In this document: in pieces, positions 36,559 to 46,374 of the stretch | Layout: every line of letters starts with the position of its first letter | How positions within the stretch are numbered: the stretch's first letter is position 1 | Assembly: GCF_030732865.1 (NCBI RefSeq) | Contig: NZ_JASHKB010000002.1 | Span: forward strand, 62,001 to 126,000 | Reading direction: 5' to 3' | Source of the DNA: Roseitalea sp. MMSF_3546 | GTDB taxonomy: Bacteria > Pseudomonadota > Alphaproteobacteria > Rhizobiales > Rhizobiaceae | Length of the DNA: 64,000 nucleotides | Program-made: the position numbers and the translations under genes | Notes under the pieces: generated by a model | The model's database searches: none | Told to the model about the DNA's origin: nothing | The model's input: the letters and a program-made list of their open reading frames with translations, nothing else

Positions 36559-37581
36559 TCAGTCGGCCGATGCTTCGGCGTAGCCCGCCGGATTGCGCGA
36601 CTGCCAGCGCCAGCTGTCCGCGCACATGGCGGCAAGATCGCGCCGCGCCGTCCAGCCCATGAGCTCGCGGGCACGGCTTGGGTCGGCATAGCAGGTGGCG
36701 ATGTCGCCCGGCCGGCGCGCCGCGATTTCATAGGGGATCGGGCGGCCGCTCGCCGCCTCGAAGGCGGCCACCATGTCGAGCACCGAATAGCCCGTGCCGG
36801 TGCCCAGATTGATCGCCTCGCAGCGCGGCGCATCCAGCAGGCCGAGCGCGGCGACATGGCCCTCGGCCAGATCGCACACATGGATGTAGTCGCGCACGCC
36901 GGTGCCGTCGGCCGTCGGATAGTCGTCGCCGAACACGGTCAGATGCGGCCGGCGTCCGACCGCGACCTGGCTGATGAAGGGCATGAGGTTGTTGGGAATG
37001 TCGGCCGGGTCCTCGCCGATCAGCCCCGAGGGGTGGGCGCCGACCGGGTTGAAATAGCGCAGGATGGCGATCGACCAGGCCGGATCGGACGCACGCAGCG
37101 CGCGCAGCATGTTCTCGACGATCAGCTTGGTCTGGCCGTAGACGCTCTGCGCGCCGAGCGGGTGGTCCTCGGGGATCGGCAATTGCTGCGGCGTGCCGTA
37201 GACGGTCGCCGAGGAGGAAAAGATCAGCTTCCTGACGCCGGTCTCGGCCATCGCGCTCAACAACCGCTCGGAACCGCCGACATTGAATTCGTGATATCGC
37301 AACGGCTCGGCCATGCTTTCGCCGACCGCCTTGAGGCCGGCGAAATGGATCACCGCCTCGCAGCCGTGATCGCGCAGCGCCCTTTCTAGCGTGGGCCGAT
37401 CGCGAATGTCGCCCTCGATCAGGGTCGGCCGATCCTGGAAGAGCTGGCCGAGCCGGTCGATGGCGCGCGCGGAGGCGTTGACGAAACTGTCGAGGATCAC
37501 CGGTTCGTGGCCTGCCTCGCGCAGCGCGACATAGGTGTGCGTGCCGATATAGCCGGCGCCGCCGGTGACGAGGATCTTCAT
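36559..37581 (-). CDS. galE: UDP-glucose 4-epimerase
   Basis: Interconverts UDP-glucose and UDP-galactose with bound NAD. In 340 residues the Rossmann motif GGAGYIGTHTYVAL lies at 7-20, the SSS-containing active-site strand reads KLIFSSSATVYG, and the YxxxK pair is in QSVYGQTKLIVE near 148-159. FNPVGAHPSGLIGEDP follows as in typical GalE. It converges with galU across 34 bases, making a small UDP-sugar pair. Its gene lies 75 bases downstream of ureD. Confidence 0.96.
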   Translation of the reverse strand: MKILVTGGAGYIGTHTYVALREAGHEPVILDSFVNASARAIDRLGQLFQDRPTLIEGDIRDRPTLERALRDHGCEAVIHFAGLKAVGESMAEPLRYHEFNVGGSERLLSAMAETGVRKLIFSSSATVYGTPQQLPIPEDHPLGAQSVYGQTKLIVENMLRALRASDPAWSIAILRYFNPVGAHPSGLIGEDPADIPNNLMPFISQVAVGRRPHLTVFGDDYPTADGTGVRDYIHVCDLAEGHVAALGLLDAPRCEAINLGTGTGYSVLDMVAAFEAASGRPIPYEIAARRPGDIATCYADPSRARELMGWTARRDLAAMCADSWRWQSRNPAGYAEASAD

Positions 37582-37656
37582 GATGGCGCGCTCTCTTCCG
37601 CGATCGTGCCTGCAGGGTAGATCAGACCCGTTGCGTATTGCTTGCCATGACGGCGA

Positions 37657-38556
37657 TCAGCTGTGCCAGACAGCCGGCAGCGGGGTCGCACCGCGCAACG
37701 CGTCGAGCGCGGCGCGCGTGAGCGGCCGCAGGGCATAGGAATCGGCCGCGATGAGGCGCACAACGCACTTGCCGGCAAAGGCGCTGACGCCGCCCTGCGC
37801 GCCCGGCCTTTCGGCCAGAAGCGGGTCCAGCCGGGCGCGTAGGTCCTGTGCCAGCGCCGCCCACTGCTCCTCGTCGAGCCGGGCGCAATGGACGATCGAG
37901 GCCATGGCGTCGCAGCCGGCGAACAGCCCCGGCGCGGAGCGCAGCGGCGCGATCGCGCCATCAATGCGCACATCGTCGCCATGCACGAGGCGGCCGGCGC
38001 GCGCGATGCGCCAGCGATCGTGAACGAAGGCCTCGTGCACCGTTTCGCGCATCGCCTTGCGGCCGAACACGAGCGTTTCGATGCCGGTGAAGGTCGCCGA
38101 TGGGGCGAGGTCGACGGCGATGGTGCGGGCAAGCGCGGCGCGGTCGAACACGATCGTCTCCTGGGGCAGCCAGTCGATCCGGGCGCCATCGTCCACGGTG
38201 ATCGCCGTGCGCTGGCGCGCCACGCCGCCTGCAGCCCTGTAGATCCGCTCGCAGGCCTGGGTGGTGATCACCGCATGGGTGCCCGCGCCGGCCGCCACGT
38301 CCCAGTTCAGCCGATCGCCGCCGGTCAGCCCGCCGGCGGTGTTGATCAGCACCGCCTCGAGCCGGCCATGGTGCTGGCGCGGCACGCGGATCTTCGCATT
38401 GGCCTTCTGGTACAGCGCCGCAAGTCGCGTGCGGCCATCCGCGCCCGCCTTGACGGCGATGCGGCCGGCGCCGACCGAGCGCTGCATGCGCGGCGAAGCG
38501 GGGTGCGCATCGGCCCGAAGGCGGGCGCGGGCGGCGATGGTTGCGGCGGCGGTCAT
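37657..38556 (-). CDS. ureD: Urease accessory protein UreD (isolated)
   Basis: Chaperone that helps assemble the urease nickel centre with UreF and UreG. The 299-residue protein shows the UreD pattern: LINTAGGLTGGDRLNWDVAAGAGTHAVITTQACERIYRA around 68-106, WLPQETIVFDRA and TGIETLVFGR. The start ATG at 38556 leaves 52 bases to the divergent kynU start; ATGs further upstream would run into that gene's start region and its leader. Normally ureD heads ureDABCEFG, but here galE follows and no urease gene is in the window. Confidence 0.9.
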   Translation of the reverse strand: MTAAATIAARARLRADAHPASPRMQRSVGAGRIAVKAGADGRTRLAALYQKANAKIRVPRQHHGRLEAVLINTAGGLTGGDRLNWDVAAGAGTHAVITTQACERIYRAAGGVARQRTAITVDDGARIDWLPQETIVFDRAALARTIAVDLAPSATFTGIETLVFGRKAMRETVHEAFVHDRWRIARAGRLVHGDDVRIDGAIAPLRSAPGLFAGCDAMASIVHCARLDEEQWAALAQDLRARLDPLLAERPGAQGGVSAFAGKCVVRLIAADSYALRPLTRAALDALRGATPLPAVWHS

Positions 38557-38608
38557 GCGTGCTATGTCGATCCCATGATTTCGGTCGCAAGGCGAGGGAC
38601 AATCGACC

Positions 38609-39847
38609 ATGACTGACGACATCGCAAGGCGCGCGCGCGAACTCGATGGGGCCGACCCGCTGGCGCCGATGCGCAACCGGTTCGATCTGCCCGCCAACCT
38701 TGTCTATCTGGACGGCAACTCGCTGGGACCGCTTACGAAATCGGCACGCGCCCGCGTGCGCGAGACGGTCGACACGGCCTGGGGCGAACATCTGATCACC
38801 GCCTGGAACCGCGATGGCTGGGCCGATCTGCCCGCGCGCATCGGCGCGCGCATCGCGCGTCTCATCGGCGCGGCGCCGGGCACGGTGCGGGCCGGCGATT
38901 CCACCTCGGTCAACCTGTTCAAGGTGCTGTCGGCGGCGATCTCGCTGAAGGGGGGCGATGCGACGATCCTCTCCGACACGGGCAACTTCCCAACCGATCT
39001 TTATGTCGCGCAGGGGCTGGCCGGCCGGTTCGATGGCGTCCGGTTGCGCCTCGTCGAGCCCGAAGAGGTCGCAGAGGCGATCGACGACCGGGTCGACATC
39101 GTCATGCTCACCGAGGTCGATTACCGCACCGGCCGCAAGCACGACATGGCCGCACTGACCGAACTGGCCCATGCGCAAGGGGCGCTGGCGATCTGGGATC
39201 TGGCGCATTCGGCCGGCGCCTTTCCGGTGGCGCTCGATGCATGCGGTGCCGATTTCGCGGTGGGCTGCGGGTACAAATATCTCAATGGCGGGCCTGGCGC
39301 GCCCGCCTTCTATCATGTCGCCGAGCGCCATCAGCAGGCGATCGACCCGCTGCTCGCCGGATGGTTCGGCCATGCCGCGCCCTTCGCCTTCGATCTCGAC
39401 TACCGGCCGGCCGACGGCATCGACCGGCTGCGCGTGGGCACGCCGCCGGTCCTGTCGATGGCCGCGCTCGATGCCTCGCTCGATGTGTTCGACAACGCCG
39501 ATCTGGCCGCGATCGCGGACAAGTCGGCCAGGCTGACGCAGTTCTTCATCGACTGTGTGGACGGTTTTGCGGCGCAGGCGGGGCTGACGCTGGCCACGCC
39601 CCGTGCAGCGGCCGAACGGGGCAGCCATGTCTCCTGGCGGCACGAGCACGCCTATCCGGTGATGCAGGCGCTGATCGCGCGCGGGGTGATCGGCGACATG
39701 CGCGCGCCGGACATTGTGCGTTTCGGCTTCGCGCCGCTCTACAACAGCTTTGCTGAGGTGGCCCGGGCGGCGGGCGAACTCGAGACGATCCTGCGCGAAC
39801 GCGCCTGGGACAGGCCCGAATTCCATCGGCGCAACGCGGTGACCTGA
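38609..39847 (+). CDS. kynU: Kynureninase
   Basis: PLP enzyme of tryptophan breakdown that cleaves kynurenine to anthranilate and alanine. Features in 412 residues: LVYLDGNSLGPLTKSA at 30-45, the phosphate-binding GDSTSVNLFKVL about 95-106, SDTGNFPTDLY, and IWDLAHSAGAFPVAL before the PLP lysine Lys223 in GCGYKYLNGGPG. RVGTPPVLSMAALDASL is also conserved. It stands alone; tryptophan dioxygenase and kynurenine formamidase are not nearby. A GAGGGA lies about ten bases before the ATG. Confidence 0.95.
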   Translation: MTDDIARRARELDGADPLAPMRNRFDLPANLVYLDGNSLGPLTKSARARVRETVDTAWGEHLITAWNRDGWADLPARIGARIARLIGAAPGTVRAGDSTSVNLFKVLSAAISLKGGDATILSDTGNFPTDLYVAQGLAGRFDGVRLRLVEPEEVAEAIDDRVDIVMLTEVDYRTGRKHDMAALTELAHAQGALAIWDLAHSAGAFPVALDACGADFAVGCGYKYLNGGPGAPAFYHVAERHQQAIDPLLAGWFGHAAPFAFDLDYRPADGIDRLRVGTPPVLSMAALDASLDVFDNADLAAIADKSARLTQFFIDCVDGFAAQAGLTLATPRAAAERGSHVSWRHEHAYPVMQALIARGVIGDMRAPDIVRFGFAPLYNSFAEVARAAGELETILRERAWDRPEFHRRNAVT

Positions 39848-39853
39848 GCCGGA

Positions 39854-40792
39854 TCAGTCCTCGGCGGCCGGTTCGGCGCCGATATGGCGCGCGCCGCGGG
39901 CGCGGGCGAGGTCGACCTGGCGCTGTCGTTCGGCAAAGCGCGCGCGGTCGTCGTCGCTGAACTTGCCGACGCAATGGGGGCATTGCACGCCGTTTCGGAA
40001 ATGCGCCGAGCGCATGTCCTGGGGCGAGAGCGGATGGCGGCAGGCGCGGCACAGCCGGTGGTGGCCGGGCGCGAGCCCGTGGCCGACCGAGACGCGCTCG
40101 TCGAAGACGAAACACTCGCCCCGCCAGGTGCTTTCGGCCTCGGGCACGGTCTCCAGATATTTCAGGATGCCGCCCTTGAGGTGAAAGACATCGTCATGAC
40201 CCAGCGAGCGGACAAAGGCGGTGGCCTTTTCGCAGCGAATGCCGCCGGTGCAGAACATGGCGATCTTCCTGCCTCTGAGCCGGTTCTCGTTGCGTCGCAC
40301 CCAGTCGGGAAATTCGCGGAAGCTGGCCGTTTCGGGGTTCACCGCGCCCTCGAAGGTGCCGACCTTCACCTCGTAATCGTTGCGCGTGTCGATGACGATG
40401 GTGTCGGGATCGGCGATCAGCGCGTTCCACTCGTCGGGCGCGACATAGGTGCCGACGATCTGCGTGGGGTCGGTGTCCGGCACGCCCATGGTCACGATCT
40501 CGCTCTTCAGCCGCACCTTGAGCCGGTAGAACGGCATGTTCGGTGCATAACTTTCCTTGTGTTCGAGCCCGGCGAATTCGGGCTGCGCCCGCAGGAAGGC
40601 GAGCATTGCATCGATGCCGGCGCGCGGGCCGGCCACCGTGCCGTTGATGCCCTCGGAGGCCAGCAGCAGCGTGCCCTTCAGGCCGGCCTTGCAGCACAGT
40701 TCGGCCAACGGCTTGCGCAGGCTTTCGAAGCGGTCGAGCCGGGCGAAATGGTAGAGCGCGGCGACGACAATCGGGTCACGATCCTCGGTCAT
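39854..40792 (-). CDS. trhO: tRNA uridine-34 hydroxylase, rhodanese domain (TrhO/YceA)
   Basis: Modifies uridine 34 of tRNA to 5-hydroxyuridine with oxygen. The N-terminal acylphosphatase-like domain ([16 protein letters not shown]) is at about 38-55. The rhodanese domain is at about 120-225 with catalytic Cys181 in [14 protein letters not shown]-terminal four-cysteine element (CRACRHP ... CPHC) may bind zinc. The end is basic and Ala-rich. The 312-residue length is usual. It faces the muramidase gene across 45 bases and converges on kynU six bases apart. Confidence 0.93.
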   Translation of the reverse strand: MTEDRDPIVVAALYHFARLDRFESLRKPLAELCCKAGLKGTLLLASEGINGTVAGPRAGIDAMLAFLRAQPEFAGLEHKESYAPNMPFYRLKVRLKSEIVTMGVPDTDPTQIVGTYVAPDEWNALIADPDTIVIDTRNDYEVKVGTFEGAVNPETASFREFPDWVRRNENRLRGRKIAMFCTGGIRCEKATAFVRSLGHDDVFHLKGGILKYLETVPEAESTWRGECFVFDERVSVGHGLAPGHHRLCRACRHPLSPQDMRSAHFRNGVQCPHCVGKFSDDDRARFAERQRQVDLARARGARHIGAEPAAED

Positions 40793-40837
40793 CGCCCATA
40801 ACTAGACCACCTGGAGGCGTGGCGCAAAGGTCGGCGC

Positions 40838-41806
40838 ATGGACCAGAATTATCGAACGCGTCGGCGGCAGTCGCATACTGGCACCGAGGAAACGAGGGTC
40901 ATGCCAGTGCCAAGATTTTCGCCGGAGACATTGCGACAGATCGAGAACGTGGCGCGCGCCTACGGCATCGAGCCGGCCGCGCTCAAGGCGGTCGCGGCGG
41001 TCGAAAGCGGCGGGCGCGCCTTCGCCCGGATCGACGGGCGCGCCGAACCGCTGATCCGATTCGAGGGTCACTATTTCGACCGGCTGCTGACTGGCGACAA
41101 GCGCGCGGCGGCGCGGCGGGCCGGGCTCGCCTCGCCGCGCGCGGGCGCGGTAAAGAACCCGCGCGATCAGGCCGGGCGCTGGCGGTTGCTCGACAAGGCC
41201 TGCGCCATCGACCGGGCGGCGGCGCTGCAATCGGTGTCCTGGGGCATCGGTCAGGTGATGGGCGCGCACTGGCAGGCGCTCGGCTATGCCTCGGTCGAGG
41301 CGATGGTGCGCGAAGCGCGCAGCGGCGTTGAAGGCCAGTTGGCGCTCATGGTGCGCTTCATGCGGGTCAACCGGCTGCTGCCGCTGCTGCAGACGCGCGA
41401 CTGGGCCGGCTTTGCGCGCCGCTATAACGGGCCGGCCTGGCGGCGCAACCGGTACGACGCGCGGCTCGCGGCGGCCCATGCGCGCTATCGTGGCCATGAT
41501 GCGCCCGCCGGATCGCCGGCCGTGCTGCGCAGCGGCGACAACGGCCCGGGCGTGGCCGACCTGCAGCGCAAGCTGACCGCCGCCGGCTTCCCGCTGGCCG
41601 CCGACGGCGCGTTCGGTCCAAGGACCGAGGCCGCGCTGCGCGCGTTTCAGCGCCGGGCCGGACTTGCGGTCGACGGGGTTTACGGGCCGCGATCGGCCGG
41701 TGCGCTGCATCGGGCCCTGGCAAGGCCGGGCTGGCCGCGTGCCCTGTGGCGAAACATCCAGGGTCTTCTGGCCGTACTTCCATGGATCGGGCGGCGGCTC
41801 GGTTGA
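40838..41806 (+). CDS. N-acetylmuramidase-domain protein with peptidoglycan-binding domain
   Basis: Predicted cell-wall hydrolase of up to 322 residues. The DUF3380-type muramidase domain covers about 28-215; the probable catalytic glutamate is in AVAAVESGGRAF, and SVSWGIGQVMGAHWQALGY follows. A PG_binding_1 domain lies at about 228-290 (SGDNGPGVADLQRKLTAAGFPLAADGAFGPRTEAALRAFQ). No signal peptide is visible. AAAGG seven bases before 40838 supports this start; an ATG at 40901 (MPVPRFSPE) would fit the family N-terminus better. The architecture resembles phage endolysins, but no phage genes surround it. Confidence 0.85.
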   Translation: MDQNYRTRRRQSHTGTEETRVMPVPRFSPETLRQIENVARAYGIEPAALKAVAAVESGGRAFARIDGRAEPLIRFEGHYFDRLLTGDKRAAARRAGLASPRAGAVKNPRDQAGRWRLLDKACAIDRAAALQSVSWGIGQVMGAHWQALGYASVEAMVREARSGVEGQLALMVRFMRVNRLLPLLQTRDWAGFARRYNGPAWRRNRYDARLAAAHARYRGHDAPAGSPAVLRSGDNGPGVADLQRKLTAAGFPLAADGAFGPRTEAALRAFQRRAGLAVDGVYGPRSAGALHRALARPGWPRALWRNIQGLLAVLPWIGRRLG

Positions 41807-41886
41807 CCGAAGCCGGCCTTGCCGGTGGACAGGCCATGGCGATCCGATCTAAGGGCGGGCCGAACCCAGCGCCGCACGAGACCGAC

Positions 41887-42522
41887 ATGACCCAGAACAC
41901 CGACACATTGTTGCCGATCCTGACGGGCCAGCCCGTCATCCCCGTGATCGTGATCGAGGACGCCGAAAAGGCGGTGCCGCTGGCGCGCGCCCTGGCGGCC
42001 GGGGGGCTGCCGGCCGTGGAGATCACGCTGCGCAGCGAAGCGGCGGTCGACGCCATCGGCAGGATCGCCGCAAAGGTGCCGCAGGCGATCGTCGGCGCCG
42101 GCACGGTGCTCAACACCGAACACTACGAACAGGTTGTCGCCGCCGGCGCGCGCTTTGCCGTGTCGCCGGGCTTCACGCCGGAACTGGCCGATTCGGCGCG
42201 CGGCAGCGCGGTCCCGCTGCTGCCCGGTGCGTCGACGCCCAGCGAGATCATGGCGGCGCTCGAGGAAGGCTATTGGCTGCTGAAGTTCTTTCCGGCCGAG
42301 CAGTCCGGCGGGGTGGGCTATCTGAAATCGCTGGCCTCGCCCTTTGCCGGGGTGCGCTTCTGCCCCACGGGCGGCGTTTCGGCGACCAATGCGGCCGACT
42401 ATCTCGGCCTTTCGAACGTCATCTGCGTGGGCGGTTCCTGGGTCGCGCCGGGCGATGCGGTTCAGGGCGGCGATTGGGACCGCATCACGGCGCTCGCCAA
42501 AGAAGCGGCGGGGCTGGCCTAG
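41887..42522 (+). CDS. eda: 2-keto-3-deoxy-6-phosphogluconate aldolase
   Basis: Last enzyme of the Entner-Doudoroff pathway: splits KDPG into pyruvate and glyceraldehyde 3-phosphate. The 211-residue protein has AVEITLRSEAA near 45, VGAGTVLN near 73, FAVSPGFTPEL near 92, the Schiff-base Lys133 in LLKFFPAEQSGG, and FCPTGGVSATNAADYL. Lys133 matches the E. coli position. The start at 41887 gives the usual N-terminus; in-frame earlier starts add unrelated residues. edd and zwf are not in the window. Confidence 0.95.
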   Translation: MTQNTDTLLPILTGQPVIPVIVIEDAEKAVPLARALAAGGLPAVEITLRSEAAVDAIGRIAAKVPQAIVGAGTVLNTEHYEQVVAAGARFAVSPGFTPELADSARGSAVPLLPGASTPSEIMAALEEGYWLLKFFPAEQSGGVGYLKSLASPFAGVRFCPTGGVSATNAADYLGLSNVICVGGSWVAPGDAVQGGDWDRITALAKEAAGLA

Positions 42523-42532
42523 GGTCGCCCCA

Positions 42533-42692
42533 CCTCCCCCTTGAGGGGAGGTCGGCGATTGTCGAGCGAAGCGAGACAGAGCCGGGTGGGGGTTAAAGCT
42601 GACCATCGTGCTCCATTGTCACCCCCACCCGATCAGCTGCCCTTCGGGCCGAGCCCGAAGGTTGCTTCTCGTGCCTCCCCTCAAGGGGGAGG
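42533..42692. repeat. Nested inverted-repeat element (MITE- or REP-like)
   Basis: Two outer arms of 19 bases, 42533-42551 and 42674-42692, are exact reverse complements, and each is itself a small hairpin. Inside, GGGTGGGGG (42584-42592) pairs with 42622-42630, AGCTGA (42598-42603) with TCAGCT (42633-42638), and CCTTCGGG (42641-42648) with CCCGAAGG (42654-42661). The whole could fold into one long structure. It begins 11 bases after the eda stop and ends just before the terminator of the convergent gene. I recall similar intergenic repeats scattered in Rhizobiales genomes. Confidence 0.8.
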
Positions 42693-42700
42693 CGGGCGCG

Positions 42701-42729
42701 AAAAAACCCGGGATGAAACATCCCGGGTT
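42701..42729 (-). terminator. Intrinsic terminator of the TRAP binding-protein gene
   Basis: A perfect ten-base stem (42705-42714 with 42720-42729) and a five-base loop are followed, on the minus strand, by a run of T (plus-strand A at 42701-42706). It lies 25 bases beyond the stop of the leftward TRAP gene. Confidence 0.9.
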
Positions 42730-42753
42730 CGCGTTGGCCAGAGCGCTGGCGCC

Positions 42754-44125
<1,372 letters not shown>

Positions 44126-44887
44126 ATGCAGCCCGTCGTCGCCGTCGCCTGCGATGTGCGCGAACTGGAACGCTATCGCTGGCACGCCGCGCCCGAACCC
44201 TATCTTCGCGCCGCGCTGGCGGTGGCCGGGGTGGTGCCTGTGCTGGTGCCGGCCTTCGGCGAGGATATCGACGTTGCGCACCTTCTGGCCCGGTTCGACG
44301 GCGTCATGCTGACGGGGTCGAAGACAAATGTGCATCCGGAACGCTATGGCATCGCGCCGACCGCGCGCCATGAGCCGTTCGATGTCGATCGCGACGCAAC
44401 GGCGCTGGCACTGGTGCGCGGCGCGCTCGCGGCGGGCATGCCGCTGTTCGCCATCTGCCGGGGCTTTCAGGAACTCAACGTCGCGCTGGGCGGGTCCATC
44501 GCCGCAGAGATCCAGGAGCTGGAGGGCCGGGCCGATCATCGCGCGCCGCAGAGCGAGAGCCAGGACGAGCGGTTCCGGCTGGTCCACGAGGTCACGCCGG
44601 TGCCGGGCGGCGCGCTGGCGCAGGTGATCGGCGAGTCGCCGGTCAGGGTCAACTCGCTGCACCGGCAGGGGATCGACGTGCTCGCGCCCGGGCTGACGGT
44701 CGAGGCGACGGCCGAGGACGGCACGATCGAGGCGGTCTCGGTTGCCGATGCGCGAGCCTTCGCGCTCGGCGTGCAGTGGCATCCCGAATACTGGGCCGCA
44801 AGCGATGCGCCCTCGCGAAAGCTGTTCGAGGCATTCGGCGCGGCGGTGCGGGACTTCGCCGGCGGGCTGCGGTCGGCGGCTCAGTAG
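44126..44887 (+). CDS. Gamma-glutamyl-GABA hydrolase-like class I amidotransferase (PuuD/peptidase C26)
   Basis: Glutamine-amidotransferase-fold hydrolase of 253 residues. The nucleophile is Cys111 in FAICRGFQELN, with His219 and Glu221 in GVQWHPE completing the triad. LTGSKTNVHPERYG near 60 and VNSLHRQGIDVLAPG are typical of PuuD, which releases GABA from gamma-glutamyl-GABA in putrescine breakdown. GGAGG five bases before the ATG fixes the start; a TTG four codons earlier overlaps that site. No other putrescine genes are in the window, so another gamma-glutamyl substrate is possible. Confidence 0.88.
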   Translation: MQPVVAVACDVRELERYRWHAAPEPYLRAALAVAGVVPVLVPAFGEDIDVAHLLARFDGVMLTGSKTNVHPERYGIAPTARHEPFDVDRDATALALVRGALAAGMPLFAICRGFQELNVALGGSIAAEIQELEGRADHRAPQSESQDERFRLVHEVTPVPGGALAQVIGESPVRVNSLHRQGIDVLAPGLTVEATAEDGTIEAVSVADARAFALGVQWHPEYWAASDAPSRKLFEAFGAAVRDFAGGLRSAAQ

Positions 44888-45321
44888 GCCGAAAGCGAGA
44901 CCTGCACTCCGCGCGGCTCGACGACCTCCCAGGCAAAACCGTCGCCGCGGGCAAGCCGCATCAGCGTCTTGCCGCGATGGTCGGTTATCGCGACGGTGCC
45001 GCGGCGGTTTTCCTGCCAGGTGCGGGCACGCGCGAATGCCTCGCCCAGCTCCGCGCAGGCAAGTCCGGGCTCGATGCGGTGAACGTCATAGCCTTCGGCG
45101 CGATGCAGGGAAAAGATGCAGGTGCGGTCGGTGAGGTGGTCGATCGCCATGAACTGGTCGTTGTCGATGCCGTTGCCGCCCGAGATCGATCCGGTAATGA
45201 TGTCGTCGATCCCGTAGGCGCTGCCGCGTCCGGCGGTGTGATCGAGCGAGACCGCGACCATCATCGCGCCGATGCCGGCGACGGCCGCAATGTTGAGCCA
45301 TTGCGTGGGGCCAATCTGCAT
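44881..45321 (-). CDS. Predicted envelope protein with Inh/AprI-like domain
   Basis: Small protein of 146 residues. One hydrophobic segment near the N-terminus (WLNIAAVAGIGAMMVAVSL, about 8-26) suggests a membrane anchor or uncleaved signal. The C-terminal 75 residues (CIFSLHRAEGYDVHRIEPGLACAELGEAFARARTWQENRR onward) resemble the metalloprotease-inhibitor Inh/AprI beta-barrel, including two cysteines and a conserved tryptophan. This match is by eye and tentative. GGGAG seven bases before the ATG supports the start over a longer reading. It overlaps the PuuD-like gene tail-to-tail by seven bases. Confidence 0.6.
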   Translation of the reverse strand: MQIGPTQWLNIAAVAGIGAMMVAVSLDHTAGRGSAYGIDDIITGSISGGNGIDNDQFMAIDHLTDRTCIFSLHRAEGYDVHRIEPGLACAELGEAFARARTWQENRRGTVAITDHRGKTLMRLARGDGFAWEVVEPRGVQVSLSAY

Positions 45322-45399
45322 TGGGATACTCCCGAACGATGCAATGGCGCCATGATGAACGGGCAAGGTTAATGGCGCGCTAACCGCGCCGGCGCCGGT

Positions 45400-46374
45400 T
45401 CACGGCTGCAGATGCCGGGTCTCGGGCACCGGTGTGAGCGCCTTGCCGGTGCCGAACCAGGCCGACAGATTGTCGACGACCAGATCGCCCATGACGGTGC
45501 GCGTGTGCACCGAGGCAGAGGCGACGTGCGGCAGAAGGCATGCATTGGGTGCGTCGATCAGCGCCCGCGGCACGTTCGGTTCGACCTCGAAGACGTCGAG
45601 CCCGGCGGCGGCGATGGTGCGGTCGGACAGCGCGGCGATCAGCGCCGCCTCGTCGACCACCGAACCGCGCCCGACATTGATCAGCACGCCGTCAGGCCCG
45701 AGCCGGCCGAGAATGTCCGCATCGATGGCGTGGTGGGTCTGCGGCGTGCCGGGCGCAACGCTGATCAGCGTGTCGCAGGCCTCGGCCAGATCGGCGAGCG
45801 AGCCGTGATAGGTGTAGGCGACATCGTCGCGCCGGGAGCGGTTGTGATAGTGGATGTCGAGGTCGAAGCCCTCAAGGCGCCGGGCGACGGCGAGGCCGAT
45901 GCGGCCGAGGCCGAAAATGCCCACCGTGCGGTTGCGCAGCGTCAGCGGGGTCAGCCGATAGGGGCCCCTTGCAACCCAGTCGCCCTGACGCAGCCAGGTT
46001 TCGGCGCGCGGCAGTTCGCGGACGGTGTTGATCAGCAGGCCGATGGCGGTGTCGGCGACCTCGTCATCAAGAACGTGCGGGGTGTGGGTGACCATGATCC
46101 CCTTCTGCGCGGCATGGGCCGCATCGACATTGTCGTAGCCGACACCGAAGCTGGCGATGATCTGAAGGTTGGGAAGGGCGTCGATCAGTTCGGCACGCGC
46201 CGAAACGAACAGGCAGGCAAAGCCGGTGATCGAGGCCCGGTCCTGCGGGCTGAGCTGCGGCACCTCGTCGGGATCGGCGATGATGGTGTCGAATTCGGAG
46301 AGCAGACGGTCGCGGGTCGGCCCGTGACCCTTGCGGCTGACAAGGATCCGGGCGGGAGCGGTGTGCGAGGCCAT
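45400..46374 (-). CDS. D-2-hydroxyacid dehydrogenase (NAD(P)-dependent)
   Basis: Reduces or oxidises a 2-keto/2-hydroxy acid such as glyoxylate, hydroxypyruvate or 2-ketogluconate. In 324 residues the nucleotide-binding motif is VGIFGLGRIGLAVARRLEGF near 150-169, followed by the catalytic Arg in LINVGRGSVVDE, the Glu in FEVEPNVP and the His in LLPHVASAS. The ATG shares a base with the lacI-type stop (TGATG), so it is coupled to and probably controlled by that regulator. Substrate preference is not evident. Confidence 0.92.
   Translation of the reverse strand: MASHTAPARILVSRKGHGPTRDRLLSEFDTIIADPDEVPQLSPQDRASITGFACLFVSARAELIDALPNLQIIASFGVGYDNVDAAHAAQKGIMVTHTPHVLDDEVADTAIGLLINTVRELPRAETWLRQGDWVARGPYRLTPLTLRNRTVGIFGLGRIGLAVARRLEGFDLDIHYHNRSRRDDVAYTYHGSLADLAEACDTLISVAPGTPQTHHAIDADILGRLGPDGVLINVGRGSVVDEAALIAALSDRTIAAAGLDVFEVEPNVPRALIDAPNACLLPHVASASVHTRTVMGDLVVDNLSAWFGTGKALTPVPETRHLQP

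Noticed and set aside
40838-42522. Prophage remnant around the muramidase gene
   Set aside because: No integrase, holin, structural genes or attachment repeats; neighbours are trhO and eda with normal composition.
42533-42692. CRISPR array
   Set aside because: The repeats are inverted and nested, not regularly spaced direct repeats, and no cas genes are present.
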